Translations under genes and position numbers: made by a program
The notes under the pieces: model-generated
What the model saw: only the letters and a program-made list of their open reading frames with translations
What the model was told of the DNA's origin: nothing
Database searches by the model: none
Source of the DNA: Deltaproteobacteria bacterium
Lineage (GTDB): Bacteria; SAR324; JACQKK01
Assembly (NCBI GenBank): GCA_029858165.1
Contig: JAOUFO010000100.1
Coordinates: forward strand, 1-6,770
Reading direction: 5' to 3'
Length of the DNA: 6,770 nucleotides
Part shown: positions 1 through 5,762 of the stretch, piece after piece
Position numbering within the stretch: position 1 is the first letter of the stretch
Layout of the letters: every line of letters begins with the position of its first letter

Positions 1-45
1 TGCCTTGGTTGCCTTGGTTGCCTTGGTTGCCTTGGTTGCCTTGGT
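1..45. repeat. 9-bp tandem repeat, five perfect copies, in coding sequence
   Basis: The unit TGCCTTGGT repeats five times without a mismatch and probably continues beyond the left edge. On the minus strand it encodes Thr-Lys-Ala repeats at the visible end of the membrane-anchored protein. Because the period is three codons, gain or loss of units changes the tail length without breaking the frame. Confidence 0.95.
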
Positions 46-606
46 GGTCCCGGCTTTTCGGCCTGTGTGGACCGCCGATGGACTTTGGGGTTTGGTGCGG
101 CTTAAAAACCGGTGACGTTCCTCCAGCAGGGCGGCAATGCCGGGACGGTCCTCCTCCACAAAATCCTGCAACCCCAACAAGGCCCCATATTCTTCCGGGG
201 TGGGGGGCAGGGGGGTATCCAGTTGGTCCCGCAGGCGGGTCAGCAACAAACGGGTGGTTTCCGGGCCAAAAAGATCGCTTTGCCCTGCCTGGCGGCTGGA
301 GGCCCGCAATGCCCCGTTAAACACCTCACTGCTGGTAAAATTAAACCGGGTTTCCCGGCAGCGGCAATGGCTGTCGTGGGGCAGCCCGGGTCCCGTTTTG
401 CGTTTGAACCCCTTGCCGAATTGCATCCCGTTATCCAGCAGGCAATCGCGGCCAATAAAGGGGTGGAGCGCCGCCTCCACCTGAAGGCCCTCTATCCGCC
501 GGTGGTAGCCCTCCACCTTCTTGGGTCCGGCCTTTTTTGTTTTTCGCACCACACGCAGGGTGAAAAACAGCAAAGCCAACACCAATATCAAAAAACCGGG
601 ATTCAT
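1..606 (-). CDS. Membrane-anchored protein with Thr-Lys-Ala repeat tail, partial (runs off left edge)
   Basis: I do not recognise this family. The frame is open from ATG at 606 to the window edge, giving 202 codons with no stop, so the C-terminus is missing. Residues 4-20 form a hydrophobic segment followed by a basic cluster (R18, R21, K22, K24, K25), which predicts a single N-terminal anchor with the rest of the chain cytoplasmic. The middle contains Cys55, His77, His80 and a Cys-Arg-Cys at 81-83, a possible metal site; the His-x-x-Cys-Arg-Cys look recalls Mu gpF-like phage head proteins but is too short to assign. Residues 115-170 are helical and charged. From residue 188 the chain is a perfect Thr-Lys-Ala repeat, like basic histone-H1-type tails. 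AAGG lies five bases before the ATG. The ATG directly follows the stop of a same-frame upstream ORF, so translation may be coupled. Codon choice in this frame resembles that of the neighbouring genes. Confidence 0.75.
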   Translation of the reverse strand, partial: MNPGFLILVLALLFFTLRVVRKTKKAGPKKVEGYHRRIEGLQVEAALHPFIGRDCLLDNGMQFGKGFKRKTGPGLPHDSHCRCRETRFNFTSSEVFNGALRASSRQAGQSDLFGPETTRLLLTRLRDQLDTPLPPTPEEYGALLGLQDFVEEDRPGIAALLEERHRFLSRTKPQSPSAVHTGRKAGTTKATKATKATKATKA

Positions 607-822
607 TCACACCTTGGATATTGTTGCACACTTTCGGGGTTTGCGCTCTTGCGGTCCTTTGGAGCCTGAATCCGGGGCCTGCTTTACCGGGGGAGGTTCC
701 GGCCACAAACCTGAGCGGGGCTCCATCCACCGGTTAAAGTACGGGATTCCCGGTCCATCCCCCCCATGGGTAGCAAGAAGAAAGGCCGCGGAAGGGAAGT
801 TCTGGTCAATTGGTTTATCCAT
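607..822 (-). CDS. Possible small hypothetical protein, 71 aa
   Basis: No family is recognised. ATG at 822 opens a 71-codon frame that ends in TGA at 609-607, and the next codon in the same frame is the ATG of the membrane-anchored protein gene. For coding: a reasonable promoter lies about 30 bp upstream, and the junction TGA-ATG would suit translational coupling. Against coding: there is no well-placed ribosome binding site (AGGTGA lies 15 bases upstream, too far), the composition is low in hydrophobic residues and rich in Pro, Gly and Lys, and third-position use is less G/C-biased than in neighbouring genes. It could instead be the untranslated leader of the downstream gene, or an ancestral N-terminal extension cut off by the stop. 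An internal Met33 is an alternative start without a better ribosome binding site. Confidence 0.35.
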   Translation of the reverse strand: MDKPIDQNFPSAAFLLATHGGDGPGIPYFNRWMEPRSGLWPEPPPVKQAPDSGSKGPQERKPRKCATISKV

Positions 823-829
823 GATAAAC
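813..829. promoter_or_regulatory. Perfect inverted repeat centred on a start codon
   Basis: GTTTATC-CAT-GATAAAC has two perfect 7-bp arms around a 3-bp centre. The centre is the ATG (minus strand) of the 71-codon ORF. As DNA it could be a small dyad operator just downstream of the predicted promoter. As RNA it would be a hairpin that places AUG in a very tight loop. The symmetry is seen in the sequence; its role is inference. Confidence 0.4.
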
Positions 830-858
830 TAACACATTCACCTGTAAGTTGTATGTAA

Positions 859-886
859 ATTTTAGGATTTCCCCCTCCTTCCTCAA
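859..886 (-). promoter_or_regulatory. Predicted sigma-70-type promoter for the leftward genes
   Basis: On the minus strand TTGAGG (886-881, 4 of 6 to the -35 consensus) is separated by 16 bp from TAAAAT (864-859, 5 of 6 to the -10 consensus). Transcription would start near 852, about 30 bp before the ATG at 822. No comparably good plus-strand promoter for lgt was found in the 92-bp gap 823-914. The lgt ribosome binding site, GGGAG at 905-909, is well placed five bases before its ATG. Confidence 0.45.
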
Positions 887-914
887 TCCTTGATCACACC
901 TGACGGGAGCGCCC

Positions 915-1724
915 ATGAACGGCTGGATTTACACCCACAACATCAACCCCATCCTGGCGGAAATCGGCCCATTGCGATTGGGGTGGTACGGCCTGATGTA
1001 CGCCGTCGGTTTTCTGGTGTGGTATCGGGCCACCATCCGATACGCCCGGAAGCCGGGGGCAGCGCTGAATGAGGAGGAAGTCGGCCTGTTTTTAACCTAC
1101 GGCATCCTGGGGGTGGTGTTGGGGGGAAGGCTGGGATATGTGCTGTTTTACGGCGGGGCCGAATACTGGCAGGAACCATGGCGGATTCTGCAAACCTGGA
1201 AGGGGGGCATGTCTTTTCACGGGGGGGTGCTGGGGGTGACCCTGGCCGTATGGCTTTTTGCCCGGCGCCATCAAAAGCCTTTGCTGGATGTGGCCGATTT
1301 CACCATCACCTGGATTCCGGCAGGATTGTTGTTCGGCCGCATCGGCAACTTTATCAACGGTGAACTGTACGGCAAACCCACCTCCGGCACCTGGGGGGTT
1401 GTCTTTCCGGGGGACCCGCTGGGGGTGCCCCGCCACCCTTCTCAATTGTATGAGGCCCTGTTGGAGGGATTGATCATTCTGGTGGTGCTGGTGGCGCTGC
1501 GCAAACGGTTTGCGGACCGCCGCGGGCTGCAACCGGCGGCCTTTCTGGTGTTGTATTCTCTTTCCCGGATGGCGGTGGAACTGGTGCGCCTGCCGGATGT
1601 TCAACTGGGATACCTGGCCGGAGGGTTTGTCACCATGGGACAAATCCTCAGCCTGCCGATGCTGCTGGCGGGGTTGGGGTGGGTGGGGTGGATTTTCTCA
1701 AAAACCCCTGAACCGGGGAAATAG
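915..1724 (+). CDS. lgt: Phosphatidylglycerol--prolipoprotein diacylglyceryl transferase
   Basis: Lgt transfers diacylglycerol from phosphatidylglycerol to the lipobox cysteine of prolipoproteins in the inner membrane, the first step of lipoprotein maturation. The 269 residues match the family's usual length. Several hydrophobic segments are visible (about 24-37, 59-80, 101-116, 130-141, 183-196, 206-216, 240-261). Family motifs include the GGMSFHGG segment with His102, the signature GRIGNFINGE at 141-150 (Arg142, Asn145, Asn148, Glu150), HPSQLYEA at 174-181, and SRMAVELVR at 217-225. Arg218 and Glu222 there align by eye with the essential Arg239/Glu243 region of E. coli Lgt. The ATG is supported by GGGAG five bases upstream and by the typical N-terminus. 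The gene stands alone, divergent from the leftward genes and convergent with tsaC, which ends 23 bp away. The window also encodes a likely substrate, the lipobox protein at 5763-6215. No key residue appears missing. Confidence 0.97.
   Translation: MNGWIYTHNINPILAEIGPLRLGWYGLMYAVGFLVWYRATIRYARKPGAALNEEEVGLFLTYGILGVVLGGRLGYVLFYGGAEYWQEPWRILQTWKGGMSFHGGVLGVTLAVWLFARRHQKPLLDVADFTITWIPAGLLFGRIGNFINGELYGKPTSGTWGVVFPGDPLGVPRHPSQLYEALLEGLIILVVLVALRKRFADRRGLQPAAFLVLYSLSRMAVELVRLPDVQLGYLAGGFVTMGQILSLPMLLAGLGWVGWIFSKTPEPGK
1670..1688 (+). other. Canonical G-quadruplex motif in the 3' end of lgt
   Basis: Four G-runs of 4, 4, 3 and 4 bases are separated by loops of 2, 1 and 1 bases. This fits the G3+N1-7 rule, with short loops that favour stability. 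It lies on the coding strand, so both the non-template DNA and the lgt mRNA could fold. It encodes part of the last Gly/Trp-rich membrane segment, so codon demand alone may explain it. It sits about 35 bp before the lgt stop. Confidence 0.5.
1700..1718 (-). terminator. Weak intrinsic terminator for tsaC, inside the end of lgt
   Basis: Read on the minus strand, CCCC-GGTTCA-GGGG is followed at once by five T residues. The stem is only four G:C pairs but is followed by a U-tract, and it lies about 30 bp beyond the tsaC stop codon. It overlaps the last codons of the convergent lgt. No equally good terminator was seen for lgt on the plus strand. Confidence 0.35.
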
Positions 1725-1747
1725 CCCGCAGCAGCGCTGTTTCCCAT

Positions 1748-2461
1748 TCAATCACAGAGTCCATTCCCCTCCAATGGGGCTTGATCAGGAAAATCCTCCA
1801 ACAGGACCGAGCGCAGCCGGGCCACTGTGATCCTTCCCTGACGGAGAACCCGGAAAGGGGTGGTGGTGGTGTCCACCAGGGTGGAGGGGGGCTGGGGCGA
1901 GCGGCCCTCATCCCCCCGGACGGCCAGGGCCAACCCGGCGGGAAAGTCCTTTAACACATCCTCCAGCCGGTATCGGGGGGGGTGGCCGCTGAGGTTGGCG
2001 CTGGTGGCTGTCAGGGGGGTGCCCCCGATGGCCAGCAATTGGGATACCTCCCGGTTGGGGCTCCAACGCAGGGCCACCGTGGCCTGGGGATTGGCCAGAT
2101 GGGGGGGAAGCCCAGGGGCCGCATGGAGCACCAGGGTCAACGGGCCGGGCCAAAACCGCTCCATCAGGTGTTCTGCCCCAGGATGGATATTCCGCGCCGC
2201 CAGCCCCAGCATGGATGGACCATGGATCAGCAGCGGCAGGGGCTTGTCCTCCGCCCGCCCCTTCATCCGGTACACCCGCTCCGCCAAGCCGGGGTGAAAC
2301 CCGTTGCCCCCCAGGCCGTAAGCGGTCTCGGTGGGAAACACCATCACCTCACCTGTCCGCCAAAAACGGGCGATCAGTTCCTGGTCGGCATCCGAAAACG
2401 GCAGGCTGAATATGGGCGGGGGGGATTCGGTCATGTTGAACGGACTGGGGGATAAGGTCAT
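1748..2461 (-). CDS. tsaC: L-threonylcarbamoyladenylate synthase (TsaC/Sua5/YrdC family)
   Basis: The family makes threonylcarbamoyl-AMP from threonine, bicarbonate and ATP. TsaB/D/E (or the equivalent complex) then uses it to form t6A37 in ANN-decoding tRNAs in the cytoplasm. Visible motifs in order: FPTETAYGLGG at 42-52; Lys67, Arg69 and Lys73 of the KxR...KP element, followed by PLPLLI; FWPGPLTL at 103-110; VALRWSPN at 129-136, where many relatives have VRVP; PLTATSANLSG at 149-159; STLVD at 193-197; and RQGRI at 207-211. At 237 residues it is the single-domain type lacking the Sua5 C-terminal domain, with about 20 extra N-terminal residues. The first possible start is ATG 2461, because an in-frame TAG lies just upstream. 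ATG 2434 (Met10) is an alternative, and neither has a clear ribosome binding site. It follows the repeat-protein gene on the same strand after 157 bp of hairpin-rich DNA, so it is probably transcribed separately. Confidence 0.93.
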   Translation of the reverse strand: MTLSPSPFNMTESPPPIFSLPFSDADQELIARFWRTGEVMVFPTETAYGLGGNGFHPGLAERVYRMKGRAEDKPLPLLIHGPSMLGLAARNIHPGAEHLMERFWPGPLTLVLHAAPGLPPHLANPQATVALRWSPNREVSQLLAIGGTPLTATSANLSGHPPRYRLEDVLKDFPAGLALAVRGDEGRSPQPPSTLVDTTTTPFRVLRQGRITVARLRSVLLEDFPDQAPLEGNGLCD

Positions 2462-2492
2462 TGCGGAATGGCCGACCTATCCCCCTTGTCTT

Positions 2493-2518
2493 TTAAGGGT
2501 TGTTGTCCCACCCCTTAA
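2493..2518. repeat. Inverted repeat upstream of tsaC
   Basis: TTAAGGG and CCCTTAA form perfect 7-bp arms around a 12-bp centre, 32-57 bp upstream of the tsaC ATG. It may be a dyad operator or a leader hairpin. No T-run follows on the minus strand, so it is not a typical terminator. Confidence 0.4.
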
Positions 2519-2531
2519 CGAAGCAAACTCA

Positions 2532-2552
2532 TGAACCCCCCATGGGGGTTCA
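2532..2552. repeat. Strong perfect hairpin downstream of the repeat-protein gene
   Basis: TGAACCCCC and GGGGGTTCA form perfect 9-bp arms around the trinucleotide CAT. It lies 67-87 bp past the stop of the FG-GAP protein gene and is the strongest simple stem seen in the window outside the tandem repeats. It lacks a U-tract on either strand (TGAGTTTGC follows on the minus strand). It could be an mRNA 3'-end stabilising or Rho-associated structure, or a DNA site. Confidence 0.5.
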
Positions 2553-2572
2553 GCCAATCCGTATAAGGGGGG

Positions 2573-2592
2573 CGGAGGGGTCAACTCCCCCG
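2573..2592. repeat. Imperfect hairpin just after the repeat-protein stop codon
   Basis: The arms CGGAGGGG and CTCCCCCG flank a TCAA loop with one A-C mismatch and one G-T pair, 27 bp beyond the stop of the FG-GAP protein gene. A run of A residues on the minus strand lies between the stop and the stem, but no U-tract follows. With the 2532-2552 stem it makes a two-hairpin 3' region that could limit read-through into tsaC. Confidence 0.35.
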
Positions 2593-2618
2593 CAACACTT
2601 TTTTGGTCTCTTTCGGTC

Positions 2619-5477
2619 TCATTTCCCGCTGTCGGCGGCTTGGCGGGTGGCGAGGATGGCGTTGTTGCGGAAGAACACCAACGGCCCTTTGTCTGACCCC
2701 ACCACCAAATCCGGGTCTCCATCCAGGTCCAGGTCTGTCAGCACCGGATGGCTGCCGGGGGGCAGGGCCAGGCCCTGCATAAAAGTGGTGTTGGCCTGCC
2801 ATCCGGTGGCCCGAAAGGGGCTTGTCCCGGTGGGGGTGAACACGGCCACCGGCCCCTTATCGCTGCCCACCAGCAGGGTCGTGGTTTTGGCTATGGTGAT
2901 ATCCCCCACCGCCGGGGTGGCGTTGACCCCCGCCTTGAACCCCAGGAATTGCCGCTGTTCCAGTTGATAATCCGGCAGGCTTCCCGGTTTGCGTTTAAAA
3001 TACAACACCCCATCCCGCAGGGATCCGGTCAGCAATTCCATTTGTCCGTCTCCATCCAGGTCCGCAAACACCGGCGCGGCGTTTCTGCCGGTGCGCACCC
3101 CGGTCATGGCTTTGGGGTTCAACCGGAAGGCGGGTGCCCCCGGGGGGCCCAGGTTTTCATACAACTGCACCCGTCCCGCCTCATTGCCCACCACCAGGTC
3201 CAGGTCTCCATCCCCATCCACATCGGCAAAAACCGGCGCGGCGTTGCGCCCGGCTCGGGCGCCCGCAAACTGGTCCGTTACTTTTTCCCAGGCGGGGTCC
3301 TGGGGCGGCCCCTGGTTCAGATACAGTTCCAGGCTGCCTTTGGCCGTGCCCACCACCAGGTCCAGCGCCCCATCGTTGTTGTAATCAAAAAAGGCGGGAA
3401 AGCTGTTTTTCCCCACCGGCAGCCGGGTGAGTTCAATGGATTCGGCGGAAAATATGGGGTCCCGGGCCACATCCTTTCTGATTTCCAACGCCAGGTCCTG
3501 CCGGTTTTCCAAGTCATTGGCACCTGGGGCATCTTTGGGTTCTTCTTCCAGCACATACCCTTCTCCATGTTCCGGGATTTTGTTGCCCGGTCTTTCTTCG
3601 GATGCCGTCTGTCCGGCCTTCTGAGTGGCCACATAGCGCCACAATCCCAGGCTGCCGTCGCCCGCTCCCATCAGCAGGTCCGGGTGTCCATCTCCGGTCA
3701 GGTCAACAAACTGGGGGGCGCTGTATGATTTTGCCCGCACCCCGCTCCAGGGTTGTTTGGGGGGTGCCCAGCCATCTTTGGAGGTTACCGGTTTGGCTGC
3801 CTGACGCTGGGCGCTGACCAACAGGCCGGACTGGGTGCCCAGCACCAGGTCCGGCGGGGCCATCAAATCCCAGCGAAACACAGCCGGAGAGGCATAGGCT
3901 CCCACCTTCATTTCCCCAAACCGGACGGAACGTAAAAAGAAATCCGGCCGGGTCCGGCTGCCTTTGTTTTCAAAATAAACCACGTTGCCAAGGCTGTTTC
4001 CCACCACCAGGTCCAGGTCTCCGTCCTCATCCAAGTCATAAAACACCGGGGTGGAAACCGCTCCCACATCCACCGATCCGAAAAACAGAGATTGAATTTC
4101 CCAAGAGGGCTTCCGGGGGGTGCCGGTGTTTAAAATCAGTTCCAGCCGCCCGTTTTTATCCCCCACCACCAGGTCCAGGTCCCCATCCCCGTCAATATCC
4201 GCCAGGGCCGGGGCGGAATCGGACCGTTTGGGGGTATACAGCAGGGGTTTGCCGGTGGTTTGAAACGCGATGTCCCCTTTTTTGCTGACGTTCATATACA
4301 CCAGCAGTTGGCCGTCATGGGTGCCGATGATCAGATCGTTGTCCCCGTCGGCATCCAGGTCCCCCCAGGCCGGATGGGGGTTGGATTGATTGCCTCCCAG
4401 CTTGGCCGCCCCCAGCAGATTGGGTTCCTCCAGCCACAAATCGTATACCTGGCCCCGAAGGGTGTTCCGGTAAAAGGCAACCTGGTCCCCATCAGAAAAC
4501 AGCAGCAGGTCCGGGCGTCCATCGCCGTTAACATCCGAAAACACCGGGTCCGAATACCCCCCGGCATCCAGGATCATAAACCGTTCCTCGGTCAGTTCCC
4601 AGCTTCCCGCCACACGGTTTCCCACGTTGCGAAAGTAGGAGACCTTCCCATCTGATCGGCCCACCATCAGGTCCCAATCCCCATCATGGTCCCAATCCAC
4701 CCATTCCGGAACCGCGTTGTCAGAATTGGTCAGCTTGGCCAGCTTTTGTGGGGGGGGGCAGCGGTCTCCCTTGGGGGAAGTGCAAAACCAGGCCTGGGTT
4801 TTGGATCCCTGATTTGGCAGCAACACCACCTCTCCTTCCTCATTTCCCACCGAAAGATCCGGCAGTCCATCCCCATTGGCGTCCACAAAACGGGGCACCA
4901 GGTTAAACCCGAAATCAGCCCCCAGGAAATCACTGGATACCAACCGGAAACGGGGGATATACCGGTTCCCATCATTGATGTAAAACAGCAGCTTTCCCTG
5001 GGCGTTGCCCACAAACAGGTCCAGGTCGTCATCCCCGTCAATATCCACCAGGGCCGGGGCACTGTTGGCTCCCACATCCACCGCCGTCAGGTTGATGGTG
5101 GAGGCGGCGGAGGAAGCCCCTGCCGGGGCCGCTTTCAGGGTGTCATTCACCAGCCGCCACAGGGGATGCTTGGAATCCCCCTGGTTTTGAAACACCATGA
5201 TTTTGCCGTCAGCGGTGCCCATCAGCATATCCAGGTCCCCATCCCCATCCAGGTCTCCCAATGCGGGGCGTGCCCGCCGGATGGCATCGGCAAACAGCAG
5301 GGATTCCCTGCCGTCCAATCGGCCGTAAAACACCCGCTCCCATTGATGCACCATCCGTTCACCGGCGGCCCGGGCGGGGCCCTCTAACGGCAGCCATCCC
5401 CCCCAGATCACACTGAGGGCAAGAAGCCCGGCACCGAAACGGGATGCCTGTTTTAAGATGTGAGCCATTCTTTTCAT
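2619..5477 (-). CDS. Secreted FG-GAP/VCBS-repeat beta-propeller protein, 15 repeats
   Basis: A 952-residue protein of unknown specific role, built almost wholly from integrin-alpha-like FG-GAP/VCBS repeats that fold as beta-propeller blades and usually mediate adhesion or surface interactions. From ATG 5477 it has a Sec signal: a basic n-region, hydrophobic core 15-31, and a likely cut after the Ala-Arg-Ala-Ala at 35-38. The mature part is therefore periplasmic or extracellular. Calcium-loop motifs of the DxDxDGDxDLxxG type start near residues 75, 145, 199, 261, 315, 373, 427, 481, 592, 698, 752, 806 and 915. Positions 535 and 859 carry degenerate copies without the Asp ladder. Spacing is mostly 53-58 residues. 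A gap of 106 between the tenth and eleventh repeats holds an acidic, charged linker (about 626-662). The only cysteines, 232 and 240, flank a short loop and may form a disulfide. An in-frame TTG at 5495 and an ATG at 5468 are alternative starts; no start has a clear ribosome binding site. There is no cell-wall, autotransporter or other C-terminal anchor, and no enzyme domain. Confidence 0.9.
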   Translation of the reverse strand: MKRMAHILKQASRFGAGLLALSVIWGGWLPLEGPARAAGERMVHQWERVFYGRLDGRESLLFADAIRRARPALGDLDGDGDLDMLMGTADGKIMVFQNQGDSKHPLWRLVNDTLKAAPAGASSAASTINLTAVDVGANSAPALVDIDGDDDLDLFVGNAQGKLLFYINDGNRYIPRFRLVSSDFLGADFGFNLVPRFVDANGDGLPDLSVGNEEGEVVLLPNQGSKTQAWFCTSPKGDRCPPPQKLAKLTNSDNAVPEWVDWDHDGDWDLMVGRSDGKVSYFRNVGNRVAGSWELTEERFMILDAGGYSDPVFSDVNGDGRPDLLLFSDGDQVAFYRNTLRGQVYDLWLEEPNLLGAAKLGGNQSNPHPAWGDLDADGDNDLIIGTHDGQLLVYMNVSKKGDIAFQTTGKPLLYTPKRSDSAPALADIDGDGDLDLVVGDKNGRLELILNTGTPRKPSWEIQSLFFGSVDVGAVSTPVFYDLDEDGDLDLVVGNSLGNVVYFENKGSRTRPDFFLRSVRFGEMKVGAYASPAVFRWDLMAPPDLVLGTQSGLLVSAQRQAAKPVTSKDGWAPPKQPWSGVRAKSYSAPQFVDLTGDGHPDLLMGAGDGSLGLWRYVATQKAGQTASEERPGNKIPEHGEGYVLEEEPKDAPGANDLENRQDLALEIRKDVARDPIFSAESIELTRLPVGKNSFPAFFDYNNDGALDLVVGTAKGSLELYLNQGPPQDPAWEKVTDQFAGARAGRNAAPVFADVDGDGDLDLVVGNEAGRVQLYENLGPPGAPAFRLNPKAMTGVRTGRNAAPVFADLDGDGQMELLTGSLRDGVLYFKRKPGSLPDYQLEQRQFLGFKAGVNATPAVGDITIAKTTTLLVGSDKGPVAVFTPTGTSPFRATGWQANTTFMQGLALPPGSHPVLTDLDLDGDPDLVVGSDKGPLVFFRNNAILATRQAADSGK

Positions 5478-5568
5478 GAAAGAACGTTTTTGCAAAGAGG
5501 ATACCAGGGGTTTAAGAGAATGGATTCCCGGATGAATCGGCCTGTATTTTTTCCACCCCGGATCTGGG

Positions 5569-5583
5569 ATATTGTGGCAATAT
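5569..5583. promoter_or_regulatory. Small operator-like inverted repeat
   Basis: ATATTG-TGG-CAATAT has perfect 6-bp arms with a 3-bp centre. It lies about 90 bp upstream of the propeller gene start and about 70 bp upstream of the plus-strand promoter candidate, a position from which a dimeric regulator could affect both genes. The symmetry is seen; the function is inferred. Confidence 0.3.
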
Positions 5584-5650
5584 TTCCGCTATTCTGGCCC
5601 CACCTGTGCATAATTGGCAATGAGAAGGTTTCGGCAGGCGAGGGGGTTCC

Positions 5651-5680
5651 TTGACTTTGGGGTTTCTTCCTTGCTGCAAT
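5651..5680 (+). promoter_or_regulatory. Candidate sigma-70 promoter for the lipoprotein gene
   Basis: TTGACT (5651-5656, 5 of 6 to consensus) is followed after 18 bp by TGCAAT (5675-5680, 4 of 6). Transcription would begin near 5687, giving a leader of about 75 bases before the ATG at 5763. This placement also argues against the in-frame ATG at 5691, which would have almost no leader. Confidence 0.35.
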
Positions 5681-5762
5681 TCCATGGTGGATGAGTTTTG
5701 TTCATGAACCCGGCTTCACCGGATCCTGTGATGGCTCTCAGGGAAGGGAGCGGAAAACAGAT

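Larger units (their letters stand above)
5478..5762. other. Divergent intergenic region between propeller and lipoprotein genes
   Basis: This 285-bp stretch separates the two divergent gene starts and holds no convincing ORF. It contains the inverted repeat at 5569-5583 and a plus-strand promoter candidate at 5651-5680. On the minus strand TGGTATCCT (5511-5503) resembles an extended -10 element for the propeller gene but lacks a good -35. An in-frame ATG at 5691 would extend the lipoprotein by 24 residues but would bury its signal peptide. Confidence 0.6.

Noticed and set aside
193..217. Second G-quadruplex near 195
   Set aside because: Only three separated G-runs are present (4, 6 and 6). 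A fourth tract would need to share a run without a loop base.
357..378. Phage Mu gpF-like head morphogenesis domain suggested by His-x-x-Cys-Arg-Cys
   Set aside because: Only a few residues match, the protein has an N-terminal membrane anchor, and no other phage gene is nearby.
112..669. 185-codon plus-strand frame opposite the left-edge gene
   Set aside because: The minus-strand frame has an anchor helix, a ribosome binding site and gene-like codon use. The plus frame has low-complexity Gln/Gly/His content and no sensible start signal.
2748..3728. 326-codon plus-strand frame opposite the propeller gene
   Set aside because: It is the antisense shadow of the Asp/Gly-rich repeats, whose G+C-rich codons contain few reverse-strand stops. 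The minus-strand repeats are unmistakable protein motifs.
5691..5762. Longer lipoprotein starting at ATG 5691
   Set aside because: It adds 24 polar residues before the signal peptide, and the ribosome binding site-like GGTGG touches the ATG. ATG 5763 has better spacing and a normal signal-peptide length.
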